A stretch of 64,000 nt of DNA from Bacteroidota bacterium (lineage in GTDB: Bacteria; Bacteroidota; Bacteroidia; Bacteroidales; Tenuifilaceae): contig JAKQKB010000202.1 in assembly GCA_029560875.1 (NCBI GenBank), positions 1 through 64,000 of the forward strand. The letters run 5' to 3'. Position 1 is the stretch's first letter, and each line of letters opens with the position of its first letter. The notes under the pieces were generated by a model that worked only from the letters and a program-made list of their open reading frames with translations, was not told where the DNA came from and searched no databases. The translations under genes were made by a program, and so were the position numbers. Positions 24,788 through 34,361 of the stretch are shown piece by piece.

Positions 24788-27766
24788 ATGACAAATGACA
24801 AATTAATAAGGCTTAGTAAGTTAGCCAGAGAGTTTAATGTTGGAGTATCAACCTTGGTGGAGTTTTTGCACAAGAAAGGCCACAATGTATCCAACGACCC
24901 CAACGCAAAGGTAGACCAGGATTTATTGGGCATACTCTCAAAAGAGTTTGGTGCTGAAGTTAACCTTAAGAAGGAGTCCCAAAAAGTAAGCCTAAAGGGC
25001 TTAAGGGATAAAAAAGAGTCTATCTCAATTGACGATGTTGAGAAGGAAGTAGATGATGATTCCGATTTCGACTCTTCCGACGATGAGGTTATTATCAAAA
25101 CCACAACCATAGAACACCCCAAATCCCCCGAAATAGAGGATAGTGATAGACCAAAAATAGATTTAAAGCTTAAGGGCAAGATAGATTTGGATGCTTTGGC
25201 TCCAAAAAAATCGCAGCCAACGCCTCCTGTTGAAAAAAAGGAGGAAGTTAAGCAGGTTGAAAAACCAAAACCTCAACCTCAGACCGAGGAGAAACCTAAG
25301 CACAAAGAGCATAAACCTGCACCTGTGGAACACATTGAAACTTCCAAGGTTCAAGTGGAGCAACCAAAGGTTTTAGGTAAAATTGACCTTAAAACGGTTC
25401 AGAAACCTACTCGTCCAGAGTCTAAACCACACGATAAACCCAAACATCAGGAACCTCGTCACGAGAAAAAGGTTGAACACAAGCAGCCAGTTGCTCAGCC
25501 GAAAGTTGAGGAGCCAAAGGTTGAAGCACCTGCAGCACCTGTTGAGGAGCAAATATGCCGTTCAGAGGTTGAGAAGCTCACAGGCCCAACCATTATGGGT
25601 AAAATCGATCTAAGTGCTTTTGAGCCTAAAAAGAAACCTCAACCTGTAGCATCGTCGAACGACGCTAATGGTGGTGGTAGCGACAGGAATAAGAAGAAAA
25701 AGCGCAAGAGGATTAAGAAGGAGAATGCTAAGGTTCAAGTTCCAGAGGCTGGACAGCCAGTACAACGCGACCCAAAACAGGCGCCAATTCAGTTGAAGAA
25801 GGCAGATCCACTTCAAAAGCAAAAGGGCAATAATAAGAAGAAAAAACCCATAAAGCAGGAGGTTGACGAGGAAGCAGTTCAACGTCAAATTAAGGAAACT
25901 CTTGCGCGTCTTACTTCCAAAGGGAAGACAAAAGGTTCAAAATACCGTAGGGAGAAACGCGACCTGGTAAATGCTCGTCAGCAGCAGGAACAGGAACGTA
26001 TTGAGCAAGAAATGAAGATTCTTAAGGTTACAGAGTTTGTTTCTGTAAACGAACTTGCAACTATGATGGATGTTGCCGTAACTGAGGTTATTGAGGTGTG
26101 CATGAACCTTGGCTTGATGGTATCTATCAACCAAAGGCTCGATGCCGAAACCATGGCTCTGGTTGCCGATGAGTTTGGCTATCAGGTTGAATTTGTTAGT
26201 GTTGACTTACAGGAGGCAATTAGTACTGAAGCAGAGGATACGCCTGATAAACTAAAACCCCGTTCGCCAATTGTTACCGTAATGGGACACGTAGACCACG
26301 GTAAAACATCGTTGCTGGACTACATTCGTCATGCTAATGTAATTGCTGGTGAGGCAGGTGGTATTACTCAGCACATTGGTGCTTACGGTGTTATTCTGGA
26401 GGATGGACGAAAAATTACATTCCTTGATACACCTGGTCACGAGGCGTTTACCGCTATGCGTGCTCGTGGTGCTAAGTTAACAGATATCGCAATTATTGTG
26501 GTTGCTGCCGATGATGCCGTGATGCCTCAAACCATTGAGGCTATTAACCACGCTAGCGCTGCGGGTGTACCAATAATATTTGCAATTAATAAGATAGATA
26601 AACCCACCGCCGATGCCGAGAAGATTAAAGGCGAATTGGCCAATATGAATTACTTGGTTGAGGACTGGGGTGGAAAGTATCAGTGTCAGGAAATATCTGC
26701 TAAGAAAGGTCTGAATATCGATAAACTACTTGAAAAGGTTCTACTCGAGGCCGAAATGCTCGACTTAAAGGCTAACCCCGATAAGCGTGCACAGGGTACA
26801 GTTGTAGAATCGGCTCTGGATAAAGGTAGAGGTTACGTTTCAACGGTTCTTATTGAGTCTGGAACGCTACGCCAAGGTGATATTATGATTGCGGGTGTTT
26901 ACTACGGTCACGTTAAGGCCATGTTTAACGAGCGTGGTACTCGTATTCATGAGGCAGGTCCCGCATCGCCAGTTCAGGTTATTGGTTTGAACGGTGCTCC
27001 ACAGGCAGGAGATTACTTCAACGTAATGGAAACTGACAAGGAAGCCAAGGAAATTGCCAATAAGCGCGAGCAGCTGCAACGTATGCAGGGTCTTAAAACT
27101 AAGAAACATATTACGCTGGATGAGATTGGCCGTCGTATTGCAATTGGAAACTTCCAGGAGTTAAATATTGTGGTTAAGGGTGACGTGGATGGTTCTATTG
27201 AGGCATTATCCGATGCGTTGATTAAGTTGTCAACCCCACAAATTCAGGTAAACGTTATTCACAAAGCGGTGGGTCAAATTTCAGAGTCTGATATTCTACT
27301 TGCAGCAGCATCGAATGCTATTGTAATCGGATTCCAGGTTCGCCCTTCGGTAAGTGCTCGTAAACTCGCTGAGAAGGAAGAGATTGACATTCGCTTGTAC
27401 TCAATTATCTACGACGCAACCAACGAGATTAAGGATGCAATGGAGGGTATGCTTTCTCCTGAAATTAAGGAGGAGATTACCGGTACTGCCGAGGTTCTTG
27501 ATGTATTCAAAATTACCAAGGTTGGTTCCGTTGCAGGATGTATTGTTCGTGAAGGGAAACTTATTAGAAACAACAAAGTGCGCTTAATCCGCGATGGTAT
27601 TGTGGTTTACACTGGCGATTTGGGTTCTCTAAAACGTTTCAAGGACGATGTTAAGGAGGTAACGCACGGTTTTGAGTGCGGATTGAACATCAACAATTTC
27701 AATGACATTAAAGTTGGCGATATTGTTGAAGGATTCCAACAGGTTGAGGTAAAACGAAAACTTTAA
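24788..27766 (+). CDS. infB: Translation initiation factor IF-2
   Basis: IF-2 is the GTPase that delivers initiator tRNA to the ribosome. The 992-residue protein has an IF2N-like start ([20 protein letters not shown]), a long low-complexity region rich in Lys, Pro, Gln and Glu (about 60-400), a second IF2N region ([17 protein letters not shown]), then the G domain with GHVDHGKT (P-loop), DTPGHEAF and NKIDKP. Domains II to IV complete it. The N-terminal linker holds three GKIDL repeats at residues 130, 197 and 271. A terminator follows at 27786-27814. Confidence 0.97.
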   Translation: MTNDKLIRLSKLAREFNVGVSTLVEFLHKKGHNVSNDPNAKVDQDLLGILSKEFGAEVNLKKESQKVSLKGLRDKKESISIDDVEKEVDDDSDFDSSDDEVIIKTTTIEHPKSPEIEDSDRPKIDLKLKGKIDLDALAPKKSQPTPPVEKKEEVKQVEKPKPQPQTEEKPKHKEHKPAPVEHIETSKVQVEQPKVLGKIDLKTVQKPTRPESKPHDKPKHQEPRHEKKVEHKQPVAQPKVEEPKVEAPAAPVEEQICRSEVEKLTGPTIMGKIDLSAFEPKKKPQPVASSNDANGGGSDRNKKKKRKRIKKENAKVQVPEAGQPVQRDPKQAPIQLKKADPLQKQKGNNKKKKPIKQEVDEEAVQRQIKETLARLTSKGKTKGSKYRREKRDLVNARQQQEQERIEQEMKILKVTEFVSVNELATMMDVAVTEVIEVCMNLGLMVSINQRLDAETMALVADEFGYQVEFVSVDLQEAISTEAEDTPDKLKPRSPIVTVMGHVDHGKTSLLDYIRHANVIAGEAGGITQHIGAYGVILEDGRKITFLDTPGHEAFTAMRARGAKLTDIAIIVVAADDAVMPQTIEAINHASAAGVPIIFAINKIDKPTADAEKIKGELANMNYLVEDWGGKYQCQEISAKKGLNIDKLLEKVLLEAEMLDLKANPDKRAQGTVVESALDKGRGYVSTVLIESGTLRQGDIMIAGVYYGHVKAMFNERGTRIHEAGPASPVQVIGLNGAPQAGDYFNVMETDKEAKEIANKREQLQRMQGLKTKKHITLDEIGRRIAIGNFQELNIVVKGDVDGSIEALSDALIKLSTPQIQVNVIHKAVGQISESDILLAAASNAIVIGFQVRPSVSARKLAEKEEIDIRLYSIIYDATNEIKDAMEGMLSPEIKEEITGTAEVLDVFKITKVGSVAGCIVREGKLIRNNKVRLIRDGIVVYTGDLGSLKRFKDDVKEVTHGFECGLNINNFNDIKVGDIVEGFQQVEVKRKL

Positions 27767-27785
27767 TTCGTTTAACATATATTTT

Positions 27786-27814
27786 AAAGGGTATCCAATT
27801 TGGATGCCCTTTTT
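27786..27814 (+). terminator. Rho-independent terminator after infB
   Basis: AAAGGGTATCC (27786-27796) pairs with GGATGCCCTTT (27802-27812), including one G-U pair, with a 5-base loop, and runs into TTTT. It ends the rimP-nusA-infB operon. Confidence 0.9.
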
Positions 27815-27874
27815 GCTTTAACGAATATTTTTATTTTTGAATTGATTGTCAAAGTCAAGTATCTGTTTTTTTCT

Positions 27875-27882
27875 TACGTTTG
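27875..27882 (+). promoter_or_regulatory. Probable -7 box (TACGTTTG) for the sigma/FecR genes
   Basis: The sequence is an exact TAnnTTTG match 20 bases before the ATG at 27902. A second match, TATTTTTG, lies at 27832-27839. A TTG at 27846-27848 is 26 bases upstream of the first box, longer than usual. Confidence 0.4.
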
Positions 27883-27901
27883 TATATCAAACTTGAAATG
27901 A

Positions 27902-28423
27902 ATGACATTACCTCCAGGCAAATACACAGCCGAAGAAATATCGTGGTTTAGGTCGATTTTCGACTCACACTACGAGAGTATTCGGAGTTTTGCCTACTTC
28001 AAAACGGGTAGTGTAGATTTTGCCGATGATATTGTTCAGGAGGTTTTTCTGAAATTATGGAGTATGCGTGGAACGGTTCGTACCGAAACTGTCAAATCGT
28101 TGCTGTACACTATAGCAGGCAATATCATCAAAAATCACTATAAACATTTACAGGTAACATATAACTTTCAGCGCGATAATTCTGCTGAAAGTCCAAGCGA
28201 ATCTGCCGATACAGAAGTTAGGATGGAGGAGCTTAACCAGCAACTTCAGCAAGCCCTAGCATCAATCCCCGAGGGGCCGCGTGAGGTATTCCTGATGAAT
28301 AGGATAGAGGAATTGTCATATACGGAAATAGCTGATAGGCTTGGGTTAAGCGTTAAGGCAATTGAAAAACGAATGTCGGAGGCGCTTCGGGTGCTTCGAG
28401 AAAAATTTAATTACAAGATATGA
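27902..28423 (+). CDS. ECF sigma factor (FecI-like)
   Basis: The 173-residue extracytoplasmic-function sigma factor recruits RNA polymerase to a small regulon. Region 2 shows YFKTGSVDFADDIVQEVFLKLW and region 4 shows ELSYTEIADRLGLSVKAIEKRMSE. Its stop overlaps the start of the FecR gene by 4 bases (ATGA), so the two are translationally coupled. Downstream lies a TonB receptor with an STN signalling domain, the standard partner set for cell-surface signalling. The inducing substrate is unknown. Confidence 0.93.
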   Translation: MTLPPGKYTAEEISWFRSIFDSHYESIRSFAYFKTGSVDFADDIVQEVFLKLWSMRGTVRTETVKSLLYTIAGNIIKNHYKHLQVTYNFQRDNSAESPSESADTEVRMEELNQQLQQALASIPEGPREVFLMNRIEELSYTEIADRLGLSVKAIEKRMSEALRVLREKFNYKI

Positions 28424-29307
28424 CTCCAGACGAGAACTATAATGATGAAATGAGCAACCAAGAGTTGGAGCATATTCTTTCGGAAATGAAAGGAGTAAAA
28501 GTTCCTGCTTCGTCGCGTTCAAAGGAGGAGGCATGGAATTTACTAATGCAATCGGTGGTTGAGCAGGAGCATCAAGCTAAGGTGGTTAAAATTGTTAATA
28601 CTAAGGTTTGGCTTGCTGTGGCTGCATCGGTTGTTGTTTTTATTGCTGTAGGATGGAGTTATGCTTGGTTTTCGAGTATCGAGAAAGTTGCCCCTAAAGG
28701 CTATGTTGTTGATGTGGTTTTACCCGATGGTTCTCAGGTTATGCTGAATGCCGATTCCAAAATTAAGTATCCAAAGTTCTATAACTTGGTGGGTAGGAAA
28801 ATTAAAATTGAAGGCGAGGCATACTTTAAGGTTAAAAGCGGAGGAAAGTTTACTGTAACCGATTCTCAGAACAGAATTGTTGAGGTGTTGGGAACAGAGT
28901 TTAATGTAAAATCGCGAGATAAAAATTTTCAGGTTGTTTGTTTTGAGGGAACAGTTAACGTTATTACACCAACCACCGAGCCTGTAAAGTTAACCAAAGG
29001 GCTTGGCGTTGATGTTGAAAATAATGGGTTGAAGTTTACTCAAACCCCAACGGATTCAATTGGTGCTCCAGCATGGACTATTGGTGAATTTTTCTTCCAA
29101 AACGCAAAACTTTCCGATGTTCTCGATGAGATTGAGCGCCAGTTCAATGTAACTATTAGTGTTGAAGGGTTTGATGCCAGTGAACGCATATATACAGGTT
29201 TTTTCCGCAATAATAACCTGAAGGACGCGTTGGATTTGGTTTCGCTACCTATGGGGATTGTGTATGAGATTAGTCCTGACTCCAGCAAAGTTTTCATTAA
29301 AAATTAG
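28420..29307 (+). CDS. FecR-type anti-sigma factor
   Basis: The 295-residue inner-membrane protein has a cytoplasmic N-terminal part (about 1-60), one membrane helix (about 64-84, VWLAVAASVVVFIAVGWSYAWF) and a periplasmic FecR domain (about 98-185, VVLPDGSQVMLNADSKI to VLGTEFNVKSR). A C-terminal DUF4974/STN-like domain (about 222-292, VLDEIERQFNVTISV) follows. It would hold the sigma factor inactive until the receptor at 29367 signals. The coding region overlaps the sigma gene by 4 bases. Confidence 0.93.
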   Translation: MTPDENYNDEMSNQELEHILSEMKGVKVPASSRSKEEAWNLLMQSVVEQEHQAKVVKIVNTKVWLAVAASVVVFIAVGWSYAWFSSIEKVAPKGYVVDVVLPDGSQVMLNADSKIKYPKFYNLVGRKIKIEGEAYFKVKSGGKFTVTDSQNRIVEVLGTEFNVKSRDKNFQVVCFEGTVNVITPTTEPVKLTKGLGVDVENNGLKFTQTPTDSIGAPAWTIGEFFFQNAKLSDVLDEIERQFNVTISVEGFDASERIYTGFFRNNNLKDALDLVSLPMGIVYEISPDSSKVFIKN

Positions 29308-29366
29308 GGTAAAATCAACCTTAGTTGTACTATTAATAAGGTACATTACTCCTTAATGCTATACTC

Positions 29367-32030
29367 TTGAAAAGGATTAAAGATTATAGATTGCAATATA
29401 TATGTTGTTTTATGTTAGTGTTTCTCACTATCATAACCAATGACTTATTCGCTCAGGAGAGAATAACCGAAAAGTTCAATAACATTCCTTTATCAGCGGC
29501 GCTCGATTTAATAACAAAAAAGTACGGGGTAAAAATAGCTTTCGACAATGCTGTTGTTGAGGGAGTTTTTGTTAGTGCTAATATTAAGAAGGATTTGCCA
29601 GGGCAGGCAATAGAGAAACTTCTCTCAAACACAGGTTTGGATGTTGTTAAAATTAACGATGTTTTTATACTTAAAAAAAAGGCGCTAATTGAACCTGTGG
29701 CTGAAAAGCCTAAGAACGTTGTGGGTATTGTTCGCGATAAAATATCGGGAGAAACTCTGCCTTATGCTAATGTTAAAGTTTTGGGGGCAAACATAGGTAC
29801 ATCAACAAACCCCGATGGTTTTTTTTCTATTCAAGAATCTGCGGAGGATTCAATGACCATTCGAGTTAGTTACATTGGCTTTGAGCCATTGGAAATGAAG
29901 GTTGCAAAGTTAGAATTTAATTCATCGCCTGTAATTGTTGAACTTGATAGAAATTCTATAACGCTTCCTGATGTTAAGGTTGTAAAGGAGATGTCCGAAT
30001 TTATATCGGTGGGGAGTCGACCAAGTGAGTTTGTTTGGAACTCCCGAAAGGTTGGGCAAGTTTCGAGTTTATCGGGAATTGACATTGTTGCTCCTTTGCA
30101 GTTACTCCCAGGAGTAGATGGTACCGTTGAGTCTTTATCGGGACTTACCGTAAGGCATTCGCCCTCGGACAAGAACTTATTTATTTACGATGGATTTACT
30201 ATATACCATATCGACCATTTTTTTGGAGCATTTACTAGTTTTAACAGTAAGGCAATCAAAGATATCCGACTAATTAGAGGAGGGTTTGATTCTCGTTGGG
30301 GTGGGCGAGCCTCCTCGGTAGTTGAGGTTACTGGGAAAACAGGAAATGAGAACAGTTTTGTGGTTGATGCCGGAGGCGACCAACTTTCTGCCGATATTGC
30401 CATGGAAGGACCAATTGGAAAAAAAACAACATTTGTACTGGCTGCCCGCAGGTCGTTTACCGATTATTACCGTTCCGACCTCTACTACAATCTTTTTGAA
30501 AGTGCAAGCTCCGACTTGTTATCATCTAAATTAAATGTTGGAGCTTTTAATACTGACCCAAGTTTGCCAGAGTTTTACTATTACGACATAAATGCAAAAA
30601 TTAACTTTAAACCCACACAAAAGGATAACATATCGATAAGTGGATATCGGGGAACAGACGATTTAAACTACAAGCAACTAGAGACCAATCCTTACATAGA
30701 GGAGGATTCCTACTGGGGAAACCAAGGTGTTGGTGTACGTTGGGCTCGACAATGGAGTCCGAATTTCTATCATAATTTAACCATAGGTGCTTCTGATTAT
30801 AACCTTTTTTACTACCATAACGATAGTACGCTTCGCAAAAGGCAATATTCAACTTTGCGCGACACTATTTTGAAGGATTACAAAATTGACAATGGTTTGT
30901 CGGATATATCCATTAATTTATCGGGACACCTAAAGTTAGGACAGTACAATACGCTTGAAGGTGGATTTCACGGAAATATGGTTGATATTGATTCCTATGA
31001 GTCCTATGTGCAAGCAACCAATGGAAGTAAAGCAATTGATACTGTTAGAACAACTAATTTTTACTCCGAGACTTTTACGGGATGGATTCAGAATACAATT
31101 TCCATTGATAATCTTAAAGCGTTTACCTTTGGTTTTCGTGCTAGTCACCATAATCTTACATCGAATTTTTATTTTGAACCAAGGTTTCAGTTGATGATTA
31201 ATCCTTCGGAGAAGTTAACGCTTAAATTTGCTGCAGGGCAGTATAATCAGTATGTAAATAGGGTTCTTCAGTTTGGGTCTAGCTATAAAAACATTTGGAC
31301 AGCTTCGGATGGCGACCGCTTCCCAGTTGTTAAATCCAAACATTTTATTGCTGGGTTTAGCTGGAAAGGTGGCAATGGGCTTATTCTTGATTTGGAGGGC
31401 TATGCAAAGAAAACTGATGGTATATCGTATTTGCAAAGTTCGGTTCGAAGGACCAGTGGGAATAAGGTAACAATGGTTTCAAAACTTTATACTGTTGATA
31501 CGCGTGCGTTTGGGGTTGATATACTTGTAAAGAAAAGCTGGAGCGATGCTGAGTTTTGGATTGCGTACTCGCTGAGTAAAACCTTTAACCAGTCCGACAA
31601 CTTAAATGGAGGCGACGAATACAGTTCCCTCGACGACCACCTGCATGAACTAAAATTAGTTGGTGTTTACAGTGTTGGCCGATGGCGATTTACTGCTAAT
31701 TGGATTTACGGCTCACCCAAACCGTGGGATGAGTTAACACTTAGTTCTACATTGCAAATTTCGCCAGATTACGAAAAAAACTCATCGCGTTTAGTTCCAT
31801 ACCACAGGCTCGATGCAGGAATAACCTATACTCAAAAGATTTTGCAATCCGAATTGCAAATAGGTGTAAAAGGTTTCAACATCTATAATAGGAATAACCT
31901 CCTATCTAAGCCATACTCGCTGTCCGACACACCTATTCAAGACTATTTGCAGGGCGACCCTGTTATTGTTTTTACAGATTACTACGGACTGGGCTTTACA
32001 CCTACACTTTTCTTCAACCTGAAGTTTTAA
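29367..32030 (+). CDS. TonB-dependent transducer-type receptor with STN domain
   Basis: The 887-residue outer-membrane receptor has a signal peptide (about 1-29), an STN signalling domain (about 33-105, FNNIPLSAALDLITKKYGVKI), a carboxypeptidase-like domain (about 117-200) and a plug (about 215-325, GVDGTVESLSGLTVR, then GGFDSRWGGRASSVVEV). The barrel follows and ends in NLKF. The start is TTG at 29367; it is the only start that keeps the signal peptide's charged N-region. The STN domain and adjacent sigma/FecR genes imply substrate-induced signalling. A second FecR gene lies 151 bases downstream. Confidence 0.92.
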   Translation: MKRIKDYRLQYICCFMLVFLTIITNDLFAQERITEKFNNIPLSAALDLITKKYGVKIAFDNAVVEGVFVSANIKKDLPGQAIEKLLSNTGLDVVKINDVFILKKKALIEPVAEKPKNVVGIVRDKISGETLPYANVKVLGANIGTSTNPDGFFSIQESAEDSMTIRVSYIGFEPLEMKVAKLEFNSSPVIVELDRNSITLPDVKVVKEMSEFISVGSRPSEFVWNSRKVGQVSSLSGIDIVAPLQLLPGVDGTVESLSGLTVRHSPSDKNLFIYDGFTIYHIDHFFGAFTSFNSKAIKDIRLIRGGFDSRWGGRASSVVEVTGKTGNENSFVVDAGGDQLSADIAMEGPIGKKTTFVLAARRSFTDYYRSDLYYNLFESASSDLLSSKLNVGAFNTDPSLPEFYYYDINAKINFKPTQKDNISISGYRGTDDLNYKQLETNPYIEEDSYWGNQGVGVRWARQWSPNFYHNLTIGASDYNLFYYHNDSTLRKRQYSTLRDTILKDYKIDNGLSDISINLSGHLKLGQYNTLEGGFHGNMVDIDSYESYVQATNGSKAIDTVRTTNFYSETFTGWIQNTISIDNLKAFTFGFRASHHNLTSNFYFEPRFQLMINPSEKLTLKFAAGQYNQYVNRVLQFGSSYKNIWTASDGDRFPVVKSKHFIAGFSWKGGNGLILDLEGYAKKTDGISYLQSSVRRTSGNKVTMVSKLYTVDTRAFGVDILVKKSWSDAEFWIAYSLSKTFNQSDNLNGGDEYSSLDDHLHELKLVGVYSVGRWRFTANWIYGSPKPWDELTLSSTLQISPDYEKNSSRLVPYHRLDAGITYTQKILQSELQIGVKGFNIYNRNNLLSKPYSLSDTPIQDYLQGDPVIVFTDYYGLGFTPTLFFNLKF

Positions 32031-32181
32031 AAACTCTTTCCAGCGTAAATTATTGTTGATTTAATCGATTCTGTCGTCGGCTTTTTCTATCTCTATCATC
32101 CTGTCAACTATTTTTTTAAAAAAATAATTTTTTGGTAGGGTGTTTTAGATAGGTGTTGTATTAATAGTAAAGCAAATCAAA

Positions 32182-33057
32182 ATGCGTAGGGAAAATCAAA
32201 ATATAGATAATCGAAACAGGCTTACTCCCGAGGCTTTTGAACTTGAAATGGGCACATTAAGAGTTCCTGATGGTAAATCGAAGGAACAAATTTGGCAAGC
32301 GGTCTTTGAAAAAATAAATAGCGAGAAACAGGTTCAAATAATACCCTTAGTATCAACCTTTTTAAGAATTGCAGCATCTATTCTACTTGTTTTAGGCATT
32401 TCGTTGTTGGTATTCCTTTTTGCTATGGGAAACGTTACAGTAATTGTTCCACGCGGGAATCAAGTAGTACACTTTCTCCCCGATAGTAGTGAGGTCATTA
32501 TTAATGCGGAATCGGAGTTGTCGTATAATAGAAATAGATGGTTTTTGAACCGAAACGTTAACCTAAGCGGCGAGGCAATGTTTAGGGTAATAAAAGGAAG
32601 TAGGTTTCAGGTAGAAACGTCTTCGGCTAAAACCTCCGTGCTAGGAACAGTTTTCAATGTTTATGCCCGAAAAGGGATTACCGCCGTAAACTGTATTGAG
32701 GGTAGGGTTAAGGTGGTTTCCAACAAAAGCAAGCAGGAGGTTATTCTTAACATGGGCGATGAAACTAAAACAAAAGGAGGAGAAATGGAGCGGTCAATAA
32801 AAGTAAACTATAGCAACCAGCGGGTTGCTTGGACTCAGGGCGATTTTTACTTCAGCAATACACCTATTAATAATGTTATTGAAGAGCTAGAGCGCCAGTT
32901 TGATGTGGACATATTTATTGATGGTGACACAAACCGATTCTACACGGGCTATTTCAGCAATAACAATTTAAACAACGCATTAGAATTGGTTTGCTTGCCA
33001 ATGAATTTAAACTGGCAAGTTAACGGGAATATGATAATCCTTAAGGAAAATAGATAA
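32182..33057 (+). CDS. Second FecR-type anti-sigma factor, without its own sigma gene
   Basis: The 291-residue protein has the same plan as the FecR at 28420: a cytoplasmic start, one membrane helix (about 60-82), a FecR domain (VPRGNQVVHFLPDSSEVII, VLGTVFNVYARKG) and a C-terminal DUF4974 domain (NNVIEELERQFDVDIFI, YTGYFSNNNLNNALELV). The two clearly share ancestry but differ in most positions. No sigma gene is adjacent to this copy. It is followed after 40 bases by a small lipoprotein, with which it probably forms a unit. Confidence 0.9.
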   Translation: MRRENQNIDNRNRLTPEAFELEMGTLRVPDGKSKEQIWQAVFEKINSEKQVQIIPLVSTFLRIAASILLVLGISLLVFLFAMGNVTVIVPRGNQVVHFLPDSSEVIINAESELSYNRNRWFLNRNVNLSGEAMFRVIKGSRFQVETSSAKTSVLGTVFNVYARKGITAVNCIEGRVKVVSNKSKQEVILNMGDETKTKGGEMERSIKVNYSNQRVAWTQGDFYFSNTPINNVIEELERQFDVDIFIDGDTNRFYTGYFSNNNLNNALELVCLPMNLNWQVNGNMIILKENR

Positions 33058-33097
33058 GTATCAGTTTAATAAAATGTTTAACTTAAATCTTACAGCT

Positions 33098-33928
33098 ATG
33101 AAACGTACAAGTTTAATTTTTGCAACAAGCCTAATGTTAATGGCAACTATCAGTTTAACTTCTTGTCAAAAGGACGAAGAAACAGACCCTATTGTAAGTA
33201 CAATGCAGCAGGACGATGAGGCAACCGCTTACTATGATGATGTATTAACCGAAGTTGACGAATTAACAATGAAATCAGATGACGCAAAGTCGATGGATTA
33301 CGCAGTGCTTAACACTGAGGGACAGGGTACCCGTACTCGTAAAACATCTTGGGATGGCGACTGGAGGGTTGATACTATTACATACTCCAATTTTGTTAAT
33401 GGAAATGCACGGTTCGAAAAGGTAAAGAATGGCCAAATTGTTATTAGAACGCTTGGAAATCCTTTAGCGGAAAGTTTTGAACGTAATGTAACCTTTGTTA
33501 ATTTCACAATTAATGGCAATTTGATTGAAGGTGAAAAGAATATTACCAAAACCGCAAATTATACCTATACTATTACCTTGCAGGATGGTAAAATAACTTT
33601 TACAGATGGTACTACCTATACCAGAACATTCACAAGGACTCGTACTTGGGTTGCAGGTTTTGATACCCCTTACTATATCTGGGACGATATTCATACCGTT
33701 GAGGGAACTGCAACTGGAATTAACAGGAATGGATATGCCTATACGCATCAAATTACTAATGCTTTAATGATTAAACTGAGCTGCCGCTGGATTGTTGAGG
33801 GTACAATTGAATTAACCGTAGGCGATAAATCTGCAACATTTGATTATGGTAACGGCGAGTGCGATAATATTGCTACTGTTACAGTAAATGGAAAAACCTA
33901 CGAAGTAAAGTTAAGGGGTGGAAAGTAG
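33098..33928 (+). CDS. Secreted lipoprotein of a sigma/FecR/TonB locus
   Basis: The product has 276 residues from the ATG at 33098; the frame opens at 33074 but MKRTSLIFATSLMLM is the natural signal. The lipobox is LTSC. The mature protein is beta-rich with threonine-dense stretches (TYTRTFTRTRTW) and ends with GNGECDNIATVTVNGKTYEV, an ending I associate with small Bacteroidota lipoproteins near anti-sigma genes. It may be the substrate, sensor or target of this regulatory locus. A strong terminator follows. Function unknown. Confidence 0.75.
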   Translation: MKRTSLIFATSLMLMATISLTSCQKDEETDPIVSTMQQDDEATAYYDDVLTEVDELTMKSDDAKSMDYAVLNTEGQGTRTRKTSWDGDWRVDTITYSNFVNGNARFEKVKNGQIVIRTLGNPLAESFERNVTFVNFTINGNLIEGEKNITKTANYTYTITLQDGKITFTDGTTYTRTFTRTRTWVAGFDTPYYIWDDIHTVEGTATGINRNGYAYTHQITNALMIKLSCRWIVEGTIELTVGDKSATFDYGNGECDNIATVTVNGKTYEVKLRGGK

Positions 33929-33952
33929 TTATTTAATTGGGTGTATTAAATT

Positions 33953-33979
33953 AAGAGGTACGTTAGTGCCTCTTTTTTT
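33953..33979 (+). terminator. Rho-independent terminator after the FecR2/lipoprotein unit
   Basis: AAGAGGTAC (33953-33961) pairs with GTGCCTCTT (33966-33974), with one G-U pair and loop GTTA, followed by a T-run to 33979. Confidence 0.9.
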
Positions 33980-34033
33980 ATATAGATTGATAAAAAACAA
34001 CAAAAATTTATATGTAGATATATTAATATGTAT

Positions 34034-34041
34034 TATTTTTG
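34034..34041 (+). promoter_or_regulatory. Probable -7 box (TATTTTTG) for the small ferredoxin gene
   Basis: The sequence is an exact TAnnTTTG match 29 bases before the ATG at 34071, in a very AT-rich stretch. No clear -33 TTG at the usual spacing. Confidence 0.45.
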
Positions 34042-34070
34042 CAGTATCAAATTAATACTAAACGAACAAT

Positions 34071-34268
34071 ATGCATACTATCATTGTTGAAGAATCAAAA
34101 TGTCCTCAGAATCATCCATGCCCAGTTGTTCGCTATTGCCCAACAGGGGCAATAAAGCAGAAAAGTTGGAATTCTGCTCCAGAGATTGATAAGGAAAACT
34201 GCTTGAACTGCGGACGTTGTGTGAATTTTTGTGGTTATGGTGCCTTTCAGTATAAGGCCAATGATTAA
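34071..34268 (+). CDS. Small 4Fe-4S ferredoxin-like protein
   Basis: The 65-residue protein has Cys11, Cys17 and Cys23-Pro in the first half and a normal CxxCxxCxxxC motif (Cys44, Cys47, Cys50, Cys54) in the second. The second motif is a standard 4Fe-4S site. The first set has wider spacing (C-x5-C-x5-CP) than classical ferredoxins. It is probably a cytoplasmic electron carrier or a cluster-containing subunit of unknown partner. It stands alone between two terminators. Confidence 0.8.
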   Translation: MHTIIVEESKCPQNHPCPVVRYCPTGAIKQKSWNSAPEIDKENCLNCGRCVNFCGYGAFQYKAND

Positions 34269-34293
34269 ATGTAACGAATAACGTTTCTGGGTT

Positions 34294-34334
34294 ATCACCG
34301 TGTCATTGGCTATATTTGTGGCACGGTGATTTTT
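34294..34334 (+). terminator. Terminator after the small ferredoxin gene
   Basis: ATCACCGTG (34294-34302) pairs perfectly with CACGGTGAT (34322-34330), with a 19-base loop and a TTTTT tail. The loop contains TATATTTG (34311-34318), a TAnnTTTG match that could serve as a promoter for the thioredoxin-like gene at 34362. Confidence 0.75.
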
Positions 34335-34361
34335 AAAAAAGACTAACGAAAAAACAAGAAT

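Noticed and set aside
32100..32181. AT-rich inverted repeat (TTTTTTTAAAAAAATAATTTTTT) as a terminator after the TonB receptor
   Set aside because: A pure A-T stem is too weak to call, and the second FecR gene may well be read from the same transcript.
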